This document shows positions 18,587-29,131 of a DNA stretch of 64,000 nt, piece after piece. The notes under the pieces are model-generated. The model had not been told where the DNA came from. It worked only from the letters and a program-made list of their open reading frames with translations, and searched no databases. Positions within the stretch are counted from its first letter, which is position 1. Each line of letters begins with the position of its first letter. The position numbers and the translations under genes were made by a program. The stretch comes from Lineus longissimus (Eukaryota > Nemertea > Pilidiophora > Heteronemertea > Lineidae): positions 1,369,001 through 1,433,000 of the forward strand of contig NC_088326.1 in NCBI RefSeq assembly GCF_910592395.1, read 5' to 3'.

Positions 18587-19070
18587 GATTCTGGACTCTG
18601 GATAATTGTGTGAAGTTCTCTTACACTGAACCAAAGTGGCAGCATGCACGAGCTGCACAACTGACAACAACTTGTGAAGGGATGGTCGTATTAGTCATGA
18701 GGTATGTTATCAGTGAATATTCTGGACAGTGTACAAGTTATCTTATCCTGAACTAAACTGATAGCATGCAATAGCTGCAGGAAGGGGAATGACATGTAAC
18801 TTGCTGTGTTATCAGTGAATATCGTGGACACTGTGCGAGATGTCTGGTCCTCAACTGAGCATGCATTAGCTATTAAAATGGAGAATTGTATTAGCAACAT
18901 GTAACATGTATGTTATGAATAAATATTCTGGACAATGGGTGACATGAATAAAGACTAGCAAATGCTTTTACTTCAATTTTGTACAGAAAGGCCTAGTGTA
19001 AATGTACATGGAGTTTTAGATAAAAGCATTTACTGCTCTTTATTCATATCACCCAATGTGCAAGTTATCT
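18587..19070. repeat. Degenerate minisatellite and inverted repeat in EBAG9 3'UTR
   Basis: Units carrying ATTCTGGAC, then ACAAGTTATCTTATCCTGAAC-like sequence, then GCATGCA(A/T)TAGCT recur at about 18588, 18718, 18819 and 18926, with spacing of roughly 105-130 bp. In addition, about 42 bp at 18931-18973 (TGGGTGACATGAATAAAG...AAATGCTTTTA) recurs in inverted orientation at 19020-19062, so the 3'UTR RNA could fold into a long stem. Confidence 0.7.
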
Positions 19071-19569
19071 GGTTCTTAACTTGATCTGATGATAGCAGCA
19101 GTAGATATATTGTTGGTGTTTTCTGACTGTTAGATCTTTAGTGAAAGGAAAGACTGAGTAATGGAACTTGGCGTGGGGATCTGGACGTTCTGGTCGAGAG
19201 ATCGACCAGTGTATGATCTGTTTTGCATATCATGCGATGTGAAGTATTCATTGAGATGTTCATTTAATTGTTTTTTCTTTTCTTTCTAAAATTGGTTCAC
19301 TGAATGTCGTAGTACGGTAATACTATGTTATTTCTTCCGAAAAAGCAGTGCAATGATAATTATTTAAGCTTACTCTGTAATTCTGCTTGCTAGGGCCTGG
19401 TTGTCATTGACTGACACTGTGTTATTTTCTTAAAGTGTTTTTTAGGGGTTAAGAATTGTCCGAGGTATTCTACGCCATTGTTGGTGACCAAAGTTTGTTC
19501 TGAACAGCCAGGCTCAGGTCTGTAAAGGCGATTTAGAAATATAGACGTCTGATTGTGTCTTTGGATGTA

Positions 19570-19746
19570 CAGTGGAACCTCCCTTAGCGGACACCTCTCT
19601 ATTCAGGACAACCTCTCCATTAAGGACACTAGTTTTGGTCCCAAATTGGTTGTTTCCATTCAATTTGACCTCTCTAATCAGGGCACCTCTCTATTAAGGA
19701 CAGCATTTGTCGGTCCCGATAGTGTCCTTAATAGGGAGGTTCTACG
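19570..19746 (+). mobile_element. pogo/Tigger-like MITE, copy 1 (downstream of EBAG9)
   Basis: Starts TA-CAGTGGAACCTCCC and ends with the inverted GGGAGGTTCTAC followed by TA. Internally it repeats ACCTCTCTATT...AGGACA motifs. CAGTRGAACCTC termini and TA target sites are typical of Tc1/mariner-pogo (Tigger) derivatives. No transposase remains. A polyadenylation signal (AATAAA, 19772-19777) follows directly. Confidence 0.75.
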
Positions 19747-19771
19747 TATCGACACTTTGAGTATGCCTGCG

Positions 19772-19777
19772 AATAAA
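19772..19777 (+). promoter_or_regulatory. Candidate polyadenylation signal of EBAG9
   Basis: AATAAA on the plus strand about 1.3 kb after the EBAG9 stop. Another AATAAA lies at about 18946, so alternative ends are possible. Confidence 0.4.
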
Positions 19778-20149
19778 AATTTAAAATCCTGAATGATTCT
19801 GTTGTCGTTGTTGTCTTTCACATCTGTCACAGCCAAGATTGTAAGGTTGACTCAAAAGATCCCATCGTCCAAGAATCACTGGCTCTATTTGGAAAGCAAT
19901 TCCACAGCCTATACCAGCCGCTTGCAAGGAAAACTTGCATATTAGGACGATACATTTACACTGTGTGGAAGAAGTGTCCTTCGGTGACACTTCTGGCGTC
20001 AGACATGCAGGAATAGTGCATACATCAAAAGAATCACTCCGGACAATAGTCCCACGAGGTGTGAAATGCTCAATTCCGTCTTGATTTGTGTTGTGATCAG
20101 TCCGATTCAACTGAAATTCGTCCAAATTGGTTGAGGAATGGTGCTAGCC

Positions 20150-20315
20150 CTACTCCCTGTCGTTGTGAGTCTTGGTGATGCCAGAGAGGTAATGGGTCGA
20201 GCCGATGAACTGGACCTCCTCCCTTATGTTGAGTCTTGCCGCAGGGCTCGTAGCGTTGCTCTCCCAAGTGGTGCTGCTGGCCGAGACCAGTCTTGAGATG
20301 GGAAATTCCCCTACT
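20150..20315 (-). CDS. Orphan terminal-exon-like segment, unknown gene
   Basis: On the minus strand, a cag acceptor (20318-20316) opens a 55-codon frame ending in TAG at 20150. It begins VGEFPISRLVSASSTTWES and ends EEVQFIGSTHYLSGITK plus a short tail. Third codon positions are strongly G/C (runs such as GAG GTC CAG TTC ATC GGC), unlike the AT-rich flanks, which argues for selection as protein. The phase needed on entry (2) does not match the end of any TXNDC5 exon that would naturally precede it. I recognise no family. It could be the last exon of another minus-strand gene, an alternative end, or a transposed fragment. Confidence 0.35.
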
Positions 20316-20449
20316 CTGCAATTGATTTTGGGTTCTTGTAAGGGAATATGATGGAAAAACAAGGCAATAATCACAACATCGGGATATTAATGTATGTCGA
20401 GGTTTGATCCAATGCTGTCATATTAGTCCCAAAAATAAAAGACACTAAT

Positions 20450-22024
20450 GATTACCAAGGATGATTTTTATTACACAGATTTGCATAAATAAGTGCGCAT
20501 TGAACAGAATATCATTACATGAAAATGTGATTGGCGTCAAGACGTAATAAATACTAGTCTTCATGCAGTCTTTATCAGGTCTTGGTGGCGTTTGAAAGGC
20601 ACATTTAGGGTTTGTAAACAGAATGACAAGTATTTGTTCGGAAAAAAGTATTAGATGATGCCAAAATTGTTGCTCTTCAATAGCTGATTATCAATAACTC
20701 ACAATGAAAAGTCTTAAGACTTTGATTTTGGCACATGTAAGATCAGGAATTCCGTAAACAAACCCAATGTTTGGTGATTTTTAAACTGTTATGATAATTT
20801 ACAAGTGAAATATTTCGTTGTACATTGATGTATTAAGGCATACACAACCATTTTTCAAAGCAACTCAATAGCACAGATTTACCCACAACCAGACTAGATC
20901 AGTATAGATGTCACTACTAAACTAAGACAAAGTTTAACTACAGGGTGTACCCGAATAAATGAAGGGGCACAGGTTAGCTTATTCTTGTACCAGGGTCTAT
21001 AACTTTCATGTTTCCATTTGTGGAGAGGTTCTGAGCCAAACTGACCAGATTCTCAAGATGAAGCAACTAGGAATTCTTGGTTCATATTTGCTGCACCTAC
21101 ACATACCATGACTATATACATCTATCGTGTCTATATCACGAATTGGCACCGAAATTGAGCACAAACTTCTAGGCCCGCACCCGATGAGTGAATGTACAGA
21201 TTATAATCCATACTTGGCGAATCTGATATGATACAACAAGAGGCACAAGGGCCTGGCGCTCAGCTGAAATACATCGCCACAAAAACCCATCAAATTGCAA
21301 CAAAATATACACATTCTAAAACAAAACACACACAAAGAGAATGCAAATAGATAATCTCTTCAGAATGAATAGATATTAAAATTTTGAACTCAAGGCTAAT
21401 TGGTAAAAGAAATCCCCTCCCCAATAGATAAATGGACCTTAAAAAATGGACTGAGCATTTCAAAAGACCAGAATTTAAGGCTTCAGTAAAGATCTTGTGA
21501 CAATAGTTTAAATAATTTGACTTACATGTTGACTGATTAAAGAACCTGCTACACAAAACTTGCCTGAAATTTGTGAGCTCTCTAAATTGAGGAGTTTACC
21601 GGAAAGTTTTTATCACAAAAAGGTGGCAAGATTTGCAAAGTAAAGTGTCAATAAAGCCAGGTTTACACTCTGACGACTTTCACACATGTAATCTAGAATG
21701 TTGGATCGTTATTACCAATGCTGGGCATGTGTCTATCAGAATATGAATCTGACTTTACTCCAGGACAAACAGGATACAAAATTCAAAATTCTACGATTCG
21801 TTGGACAGAAGTAACCCTCAGACCCAAAAAAGGTGATCTATGTACAATAGAACCTCCCTCAGTAGACCCCTCTTTATCAAGGACACCGTTTTTGGCTCCA
21901 AATCGGTCACTTCCATTGGGGATTTGACCTCTGCAATAAGATCCAAACCTCTCAAATAAAGACAGCATTTGTCAGTCGAATGGTGTCCTTAATACAGAGG
22001 CTTTACTGTATTCGTGAGCATGAT
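20450..22024 (-). other. Presumed 3'UTR of TXNDC5
   Basis: AT-rich and non-coding. TTTATT at 20466-20471 gives AATAAA on the minus strand and would end the TXNDC5 transcript. The second pogo-like MITE lies at its very start. Confidence 0.4.
21845..22008 (+). mobile_element. pogo/Tigger-like MITE, copy 2 (downstream of TXNDC5)
   Basis: Starts TA-CAATAGAACCTCCC and ends AGAGGCTTTACTG-TA. It shares internal blocks with copy 1 (GACAGCATTTGTC, GTGTCCTTAATA, TTTGACCTCT), but has lost one internal repeat and is more diverged. It ends about 15 bp from the TXNDC5 stop codon. Confidence 0.75.
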
Positions 22025-25000
22025 TTACAATTCATCGTGAAGTGTCTGCATGGAGAGATATTCGGTGAATCCATTGAGAGTACGTTGGCCGGAATACTCA
22101 TCAATCTGTGCACCGTTCCTGAATAGCATAATTGTTGGGTAACCTTGGACCTGGAAGCACAAAAGGAGAAACTATTACATGTATTTATGATAGAATCGGC
22201 AGTCAAGAACTCGGCATCAACGTGAGTCCTATAGAACTACAGTCCTATAGGACTGAGAGGACAGTCTTCTGCCAGAAAATCACATTGTGGGCTATACCTT
22301 CTGCACTGACTGCACTCGCAGTACATTCACTTGTGTTGTCAAAGTCGGTGCAACCTCTGATGCTGATATACTTATGAATCCCAGAGCTTGAGATGGCCTT
22401 ACCTTGAATTTCTCACAAATATTTGCATTATCCTCACAGTTGATCTCTGCTATCTTTACACTACTCCCCGAGACCTGGAACGCTTTTCCCAACTCTTCAA
22501 ATATAGGGGCAAGAGCTTTGCAGTGTCCACACCTTCAAAAAAAAAGAAGAAATGTGGCGTGCAGAATTGGGCAAAAATGTTTACATAGCTGAGTTCTGAT
22601 TCGACCTCTGGACCAACTCCCCCTCATCAGTGTTTTTGCCGATAACACACAACAGAATAAATAGAAACAGTATGATAATATGGTCCAATTAGCCCAGGTT
22701 TAATCAGTCACAGGCCTGGGATGTGCATCTAAGTAAAGCATAGTGTATTATTCATGCTGTAATTCCTTCTCTCAACAAAATAAAAACTCACCAATCAACA
22801 TAGAATTTGATAAAAGTGACACCAGATGCAACAGATGCATCGAAGTTGGCACCGGTCAGTTTGACAACATTTTCTTGGGCTGGTGTTTTTGAGTCAGGTA
22901 TTTTCTCAGCATCTTCATTTTCACTCCCAGCCATTTCCGACACTTTCTGCTTGATGAAATCACGGAGCGTGTTTAAATCTCGGACGCCTTGATATTTCTC
23001 GTACTGTATACCATTCCTGAACCAGAGCAACGTGGGATAGGCCCGTACGCTGTGTTTTTGACACACGGCACGATTTTCTGTACAGTCAACCTAAACGGAA
23101 GAAAGGAATGCAAGAAATAATATTCGAAAATTATAGCAAAGGGCATCTTCCTTGTGATGTGACTGTGTATTCCAATCAGGCCATATCGGGTGCCAAATCA
23201 AGGCACATTTTTTTAACATAAAAAGCTGTATTTTGATGTTTACTCTCAGGTAACACTGCATATCACGGTGGCGGCGGGTTCCTAACCTACCTTTCCTATT
23301 TTGACATCTTGATTCTCTGTATGGAATGTTGCAAGTTCGGCCCACGTCGGCGCTAACCGTTGACAATGTCCACACCAGGGGGCGTAAAATTTGATGAAGT
23401 GATCGCCGTGTTGTACGTGGTTCTGGAATGTATCTTCTGTGAGCTCGTACAGGCCTGTCTTGACAACTGGATTGGGGGTGAGTGGCTCCTGTGACAAGGC
23501 AAAAGTATAGTGTACAACAAACGGGCAGACTCTTTTTATTGTGATGTTCCCGCAATAACTCGCCATGGAGAATCAGTTCCCCCACTGACAAAATCTTATC
23601 TTGTGTATTCAGGGTAGTCTGTCGTACCCAGCAACCTGCCTGGAAGGTACCTAGTACAGACCTGAGGCCCAAACTGATTTAATAGTTATCAAAACTACCG
23701 CCTCAACAATTTCTTGATGAACTCATGTTTATTGATGATATTATTCATTGCTTGAATGAACTTTTACCTGGGCATCTGGTACCATTTGTTTTTTAATGAA
23801 TTCGTCAAATGTTTCAATGTCACGGCCACCCTTAAAGGTCACTGGTTCTGTACCCTTTACACCGAAGAACTTCATTCTGAAAAAGGAATGAAGTGAAAGT
23901 GTGTTATTTCGAGCAGAATGAAATGAATGGTAAGCCATTTTGCCCATTTTAATCAACTGGTAGCTACAAACTGAGCAGAATGAGTGATACGATAATAAAA
24001 ATATTGAAGTCGTCATTATTTCTTGCTGGTACTTACGTTGGGTAGCCAAGAACATTGTAATTGGCACAGAGTTCTGTGTTCAAGACACAATTAACCTGAA
24101 ACAAAAAGATTTATATAAAACAGAGATTCAAAAACAATCCCGACTGTCTTGTAAGGAAAGATTAGGTGACGCCAATTCAAAAGTCTCTTTTCATCGGGGA
24201 GTGATAACAGCTCTCCAATGGATGATTTAAGGGGAGTGATGAAGCTTTGATGTGATCACTCCCCACAACCCAAATGTGAATGACTGGGAACCTCCTGCCA
24301 GCAGCCACCTTCGTTAGCTGGACACTGATTTTGGTCCAACCGTCCAACTGACAGCTGTTGCTAAGTACTGGTGAGAACCCACTACCCATTGTCTACTGTT
24401 TCTACCAACCTGTAAGATTTTAACATTTGGCTTCAGATCATCAGAGCCATCATAATGCTCCCCAAGCTGCTGCCATGTTGGCAAGACTTTCTGGCAGTGA
24501 CCGCACCTACAATGAGAATGGCAGGTAGTTTTAATCAACCTTTTCATGGACGATTGTTTGGGTGCTGCATTATCTGAAGTCGGCTAAGGCCTTCTGACGT
24601 GTTCCGAGTCAGATTCTGAGTGTGCACATTTGTTTTTAATGGGCTCTGATCCATCTTAAAAGACTGCTTAGCCGCGGTTGTATACCAACCTGGACCACGT
24701 GTTCATCTGTTTGTTCATTGACGTTGGTGTTGCGCTTCAAGTTCAGTTTTATTTTTTGGCTGGCTGGCCATTCGAACAGCTACAGGGCTCCTCCACCTTG
24801 ACTGTCTGGTATCTTTGACTCTTAACATGGTGAAGACCTGTTAATCAGAGCCTGATTGCCATTTTCCGGCGAGGGGCCTATATACTATATATCATCAACA
24901 GATGATGTGGCACCATTCGCACCTGTCACACGCCTGCCTGTACAGTGTACATACATAGCCCTACATGTACAATTTGAAAAGTAGGTCAAAGACCAAGTGA

Positions 25001-25174
25001 AATTCAAACTCACCAAGGCGCGTAGAAAAGCACAAAATGTGGATCTTTTTCTATTTTTGCTTTGAAAAACTCATTTGTGTACACTGGAATGGCATCATCA
25101 TCATAAAATTTTTCCCCTCCGAAAGTTAGAACAACAGAGGAAAAGAGAAGCAATAATTTTTCAAAATGAGCCAT
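22025..25174 (-). CDS. TXNDC5: TXNDC5/ERp46, three-thioredoxin-domain ER protein disulfide isomerase
   Basis: Eight minus-strand exons join in frame: 25014-25174, 24410-24506, 24037-24095, 23768-23876, 23291-23488, 22792-23090, 22403-22532 and 22025-22150, giving 392 residues. Residues 1-19 form a hydrophobic signal peptide (LLLLFSSVVLTF). Three thioredoxin domains carry CGHC active sites at residues 55-58 (APWCGHC), 181-184 (APWCGHC) and 309-312 (VDWCGHC), each with a later cis-Pro motif (YPT). The C-terminus is HDEL, an ER-retrieval signal. TXNDC5 introduces disulfides into nascent proteins in the ER. Introns interrupt the first and third active-site Trp codons at the same phase, a trace of domain duplication. 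The acidic linker between domains 2 and 3 (SENEDAEK) is typical. The gene is divergent from RPLP1, 244 bp away. Confidence 0.95.
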
Positions 25175-25418
25175 GTTGTCAATTTAATAAAGTCTCACAC
25201 AAAACACCGGGTAGTATTTGGTCATATTACGAGAGACTATTGCACAGTTCGGCAAATTATTTAAATTTTTGACCTACGTTCCTTCACTTCCGAGGTCATC
25301 CTCTCTGCCATCTTGTCGTTGACGAAAGTGTACTGTCCTCGAAAGAGCTAAGGCCAATCCGGCAACATACACTGAATAGATTTGTCATCCAAGACCGCTT
25401 TATACTTTAAATTAAACT
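25175..25418. promoter_or_regulatory. Head-to-head promoter of TXNDC5 and RPLP1
   Basis: Only 244 bp separate the two start codons. The interval holds CACTTCCG (25285-25292), an ETS site, and GCCATCTTGT (25307-25316), the reverse form of the YY1 element AAGATGGC common at ribosomal protein gene starts. It also holds a pyrimidine tract (CCTCTCTGCC, about 25300-25309) that would suit a 5'TOP start for RPLP1. Confidence 0.55.
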
Positions 25419-27014
25419 ATGTGTACTCCTGATGAATTGGCTTGCACGTACAGTGCCCTCATCCTTGCCGATGATGATGTAGCCATCACTGTAAGTTGGG
25501 GTCGATTTTCTTTTTTCCATGGTCCTGCCTGCACTAAATTGCATGTGTGTGCTGCTGTAGGTGCACTGTAACGAGTAAAGGGTCCATGGTATTAGTTGCT
25601 GAGCATGCTAGTTTTCACCTCTTTGACTCTGCAATGGGGTAGAATGAAGATAGTTTAATGCCATCAGCACGACGATGGCGATGATTGTTCAGCACCAAAA
25701 CCAACCTTGTTTATTGATATTTATGCCTAGGCCTATGCACATGACAATTGACATGAATGAATGATGATCGCCAATTTTTTCGCTTCTTCATTTCAGGCCG
25801 ACAAGCTCCAGACCATCCTCAAAGCCGCTAATGTCAAAGTGGAGCCTTTCTGGCCAGGTGAGATTGAGAAAATGGGAAAAGTCGAAAAGTTGGACTTGCA
25901 TGCGATTGCCACTGCCATTACCGTACCGCCTACCGGTAGTTTGAATGTCCTGTTTGATAAGTAGACTTAGAGCCGATGATTTTAAAATTTCACAAATCAT
26001 AAAATGCTACACATTACGAAGTTGATGATACAACCCGCTAATATGAGGCTCTTTCTTGCGTTGTTAATAAACTAAAAATTCGCCAACTCTTGGTCTTGGC
26101 TTCACATACAATACATGTGATGTTGTATGATGTTTACAACATTTCAAGCCAAGGTTGGAATTCTTTGCCCTCGTGAGCTTTTTCTTCGAGTAATCATATT
26201 TGTGTGCGTTACTTTCAGGTCTGTTCGCCAAAGCCCTCACCGATGTTAATGTCAAGGAGCTGGTCACAAAGATTGGTAGCTCCGCTGGATCTGGTCCTGC
26301 CGCTGGTGCAGGTGCAGCCGCTGCTCCAGTTGAGGAGGAGAAGAAGGGTGAGTGTCTGCTGATTCATGCTGCTGTCTGTGGTAACCCTGTACCTTCATTG
26401 CGGAAAATATTTGAAATCATCGTGCCCTAAATTTGTTATGATCTGCGTGCGTGCAGAGAATAAGCTGGGTTGAGTCGTACAGTCATGCTCATGTTTGTTA
26501 TCATATTAAAAATGTGGAAATCCTGGAGATTTTGCTAAATTTTCATTTTCTTCATTACAGAAGAGAAGAAGGAAGAATCTGAAGAGGAGTCTGATGACGA
26601 CATGGGATTCGGTAAGTTAATGTGATGGTCCTCTCGCCACAGCTGTCGAAGATACTTTCAGTGGGGCACCTCAAGACCATAACAAACATGAACACCAGTA
26701 CAGACTTGATGAGCCAATGATTAAAAACTTGCTGTTCACATCCTGAAATTGGCATGTTGATCTATCCTATTATGAGGCTCCCGTCTTGCAATGCGTCATC
26801 AAGATGGTGTCCTTTGAAGCAAATATCCTCGTCCTTCTTTTCTAAGAAGATCTGGTTCTCAAATGTTGTAGACTGCGAATAGTTCCGTATGGCCATGCCT
26901 TCACATGAGAACTGGAATGCTGGTAGTGTTCATTTGTATCAGATGAGGAATAAGTATTCGTTTCCAACCAGTTCTAACCTTCATTCTGTTCTTGTTCCAG
27001 GTCTCTTCGATTAG
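25419..27014 (+). CDS. RPLP1: 60S acidic ribosomal protein P1
   Basis: Five exons: 25419-25490, 25797-25857, 26219-26347, 26561-26611 and 27001-27014, giving 108 residues. The N-terminal dimerisation domain shows ELACTYSALILADD, then [25 protein letters not shown]. An Ala/Gly hinge (GPAAGAGAAAAP) and a charged linker follow, then the invariant stalk tail SDDDMGFGLFD that contacts translation factors. P1 pairs with P2 on P0 to build the lateral stalk of the large ribosomal subunit in the cytoplasm. The last exon encodes only GLFD and the stop. The introns are roomy enough to host small RNAs, but I could not identify one with confidence. Confidence 0.97.
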
Positions 27015-27082
27015 GCCTTGTCTGAACACCAAGATGCAACAAAGACCACTATCTGTATATACTTTTTATGTACAGTGAAGAA

Positions 27083-27088
27083 AATAAA
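27083..27088 (+). promoter_or_regulatory. RPLP1 polyadenylation signal
   Basis: AATAAA 69 bp after the stop, giving the short 3'UTR expected of a ribosomal protein mRNA. Confidence 0.75.
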
Positions 27089-27199
27089 TGAAAAAATCCC
27101 TGAAATCATGTTTTGTTTTCTTTGGTGCTGTCTGTAGCCAAGTGTTCAGCAGAACAGGGAAGTTATATTCTTAGTGTGGGACAAATGTCATCATCTTGA

Positions 27200-28450
27200 A
27201 AGGGATGCTCATACTGAGGATGTCATGAACCAGTGAGTGACTATATCCTTGATCAACATGCCACCCACATCAAAGCGGCGCACATCCTGTCCCAAAACTT
27301 GAGACGGCACATCGTTAAGGGCGTCCTTTGCTATTGTCGTCCCAGTTTCCTTCACTACGTGTGTTGGGAGTGTCCTATCGAGGACAGCCACTGCTCCTAT
27401 AAACCAGAGCAGTGAATGGTATTGCTGACTGGACACTTGCACATCCTGATTGTGACATTTGGTCTCCATTCAGAGCAGCAATGAATGTGGGTGAAGCCGA
27501 TCTGAGCACACCATGTGTCTTTGCTGAGCCCATTCAGAACTTTGGTCCGACGTACATCCAGTATGACTATGACCGGACACAGAATCGTCTTGATTGTGAC
27601 CTTTGTACCTGTCTTTATCAATATCAACCTCGTTGCAGTCTCACTTTGGCTAAACAAGCACATCTTGACTGTGGCCTATTAGACGACAGCATGGTTTTCG
27701 TCGTCTCATTGACAATCGCATCCCCTCCCCACAGCATTTCTACCATCTAGAGCGACAGCATCAAGTATCGCAATAGCTGGACAAGCGCATATATCGAATG
27801 TGACCAAACGAGGACAGCAGGGATTCTATCATGCTGTCCTTTCGTCAATCACAGCCCGGCCTACTACCATACAGCGAAGCAAATATCGCCAATATCTTCC
27901 AGTCACACTCAGTACTGTCTGCAGTCCTGTCAAATTACGGCCGACCTTCGAAGCTGTCAATTCGGACACTCAGGGCGTTGTGGACCGGCCTCGTCCTATG
28001 CCTGGAAAGACGATTAGGATGATGAAATGGACTGCAAAGGAATCTATCAATGCAAAAGCAGCATGGTTCTCGTATCCGTCCCTTCTTCGATCACATCCAC
28101 CGTGTCTGTCTTCCCCCTTCAATCTGCGACCCTGCTGCAAACACGTCGAGCAATGGGTAGAAAAGGACATCGTTCAGAGCATGTGGGGTGTCTCCCGCTT
28201 TGGCCTGGACTTCTATCATTCAGAGCAGCAACGGATTTCGCCAATGTCTGCAAATCACATCCATCCAGTGCGTGCTTTCTTGCCAAGCATACCAATCTAG
28301 ACCTGTTGAGATCAAGGACAGCATGGCTCCGTCTCTCCTTCGATTGCATCCAGCATACGATGTCTTTCCACTGATTACCTTCACTCTGTGTACCTGTCCA
28401 CGGCCAGTATGACGAGCACAAACTCATTGGTTGGGGCCTATCAACACCTT
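27200..28450. repeat. Degenerate repeat-rich region, no gene recognised
   Basis: Related words recur irregularly: GACAGCATGG followed by TTTTCGTC, TTCTCGTATCC or CTCCGTC (about 27685, 28057 and 28317); CATTCAGAGCAGCAA at about 27469 and 28217; and TTCGAT(C/T)(A/G)CATCCA at about 28086 and 28340. The region is more GC-rich than its flanks and has open frames on several strands, but none is convincing as protein. It looks like an old, scrambled array. Confidence 0.4.
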
Positions 28451-28776
28451 GGTCTTCATCATTTTCCTATTTACATTCACATCTCCCTCTTCATAAAATT
28501 GTCTTTCCGTCGTCCACATCATCATACTCTAGGTAAAACTTAAAGCAATGGCCCTCTTTTGAAGTCTTCTCACAAGGTTTATTGTGGCATCATTATCGCT
28601 GGCGTCTTTCTATCCATGGTTGGGGGGAGGGGGAGGGACATCCTATATATATCTTAGGCATACATATCTTGGATTGCATGACACCGTCAATTTTCAGCCA
28701 GCACATTGCACAACGCACTCGTTGATAGTGAAGACAATGCTCCTCACAACCACACTGCAAATTGTCTCGAAACAGA

Positions 28777-29131
28777 CGGTTAGTTACACAGCGGTCGACG
28801 TAGATTGAGACACTTGCACATTGGCGACAGGCGACGGCCCGGGTGTGAAGGGAAAATGTGTCCTCGCTTATTCTCCTTCACCTTCTGGTTTATTGAAGGG
28901 CATGGGTATCTGTAGAACCGTAGCTTTATCTGTCACCATAAAACAAAGGAACCATGCAGGTAACACATTGGACAGACACGATATGTCATTGATGTTGTGA
29001 GGACAATCATACCTCTCGTACTACCGACCCATTGATCCATCTCCGGCGGTTAGTTACACAGTAATGATCGTAGATGGCGACACTTGAGCATTCGTTGCGG
29101 CCAGATGAGAAAGGAAATTCTGTCCTGGGGA
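28777..29131. repeat. Diverged duplication with 270-bp offset
   Basis: CGGTTAGTTACACAG begins at 28777 and again at 29047. Similarity continues for about 85 bp: (G)TAGAT.G.GACACTTG, GCATT, then GA(T)G...AAGGGAAA/AAGGAAAT and TGTCCT. Confidence 0.65.

Noticed and set aside
24185-24285. Inverted GGGGAGTGAT / ATCACTCCCC in a TXNDC5 intron
   Set aside because: Only 10-bp arms plus one extra direct copy; too small to claim an element or an RNA.
27800-28300. 166-codon plus-strand open frame in the degenerate repeat region
   Set aside because: Frame crosses the scrambled repeats without any consistent peptide repeat, and the opposite strand is equally open.
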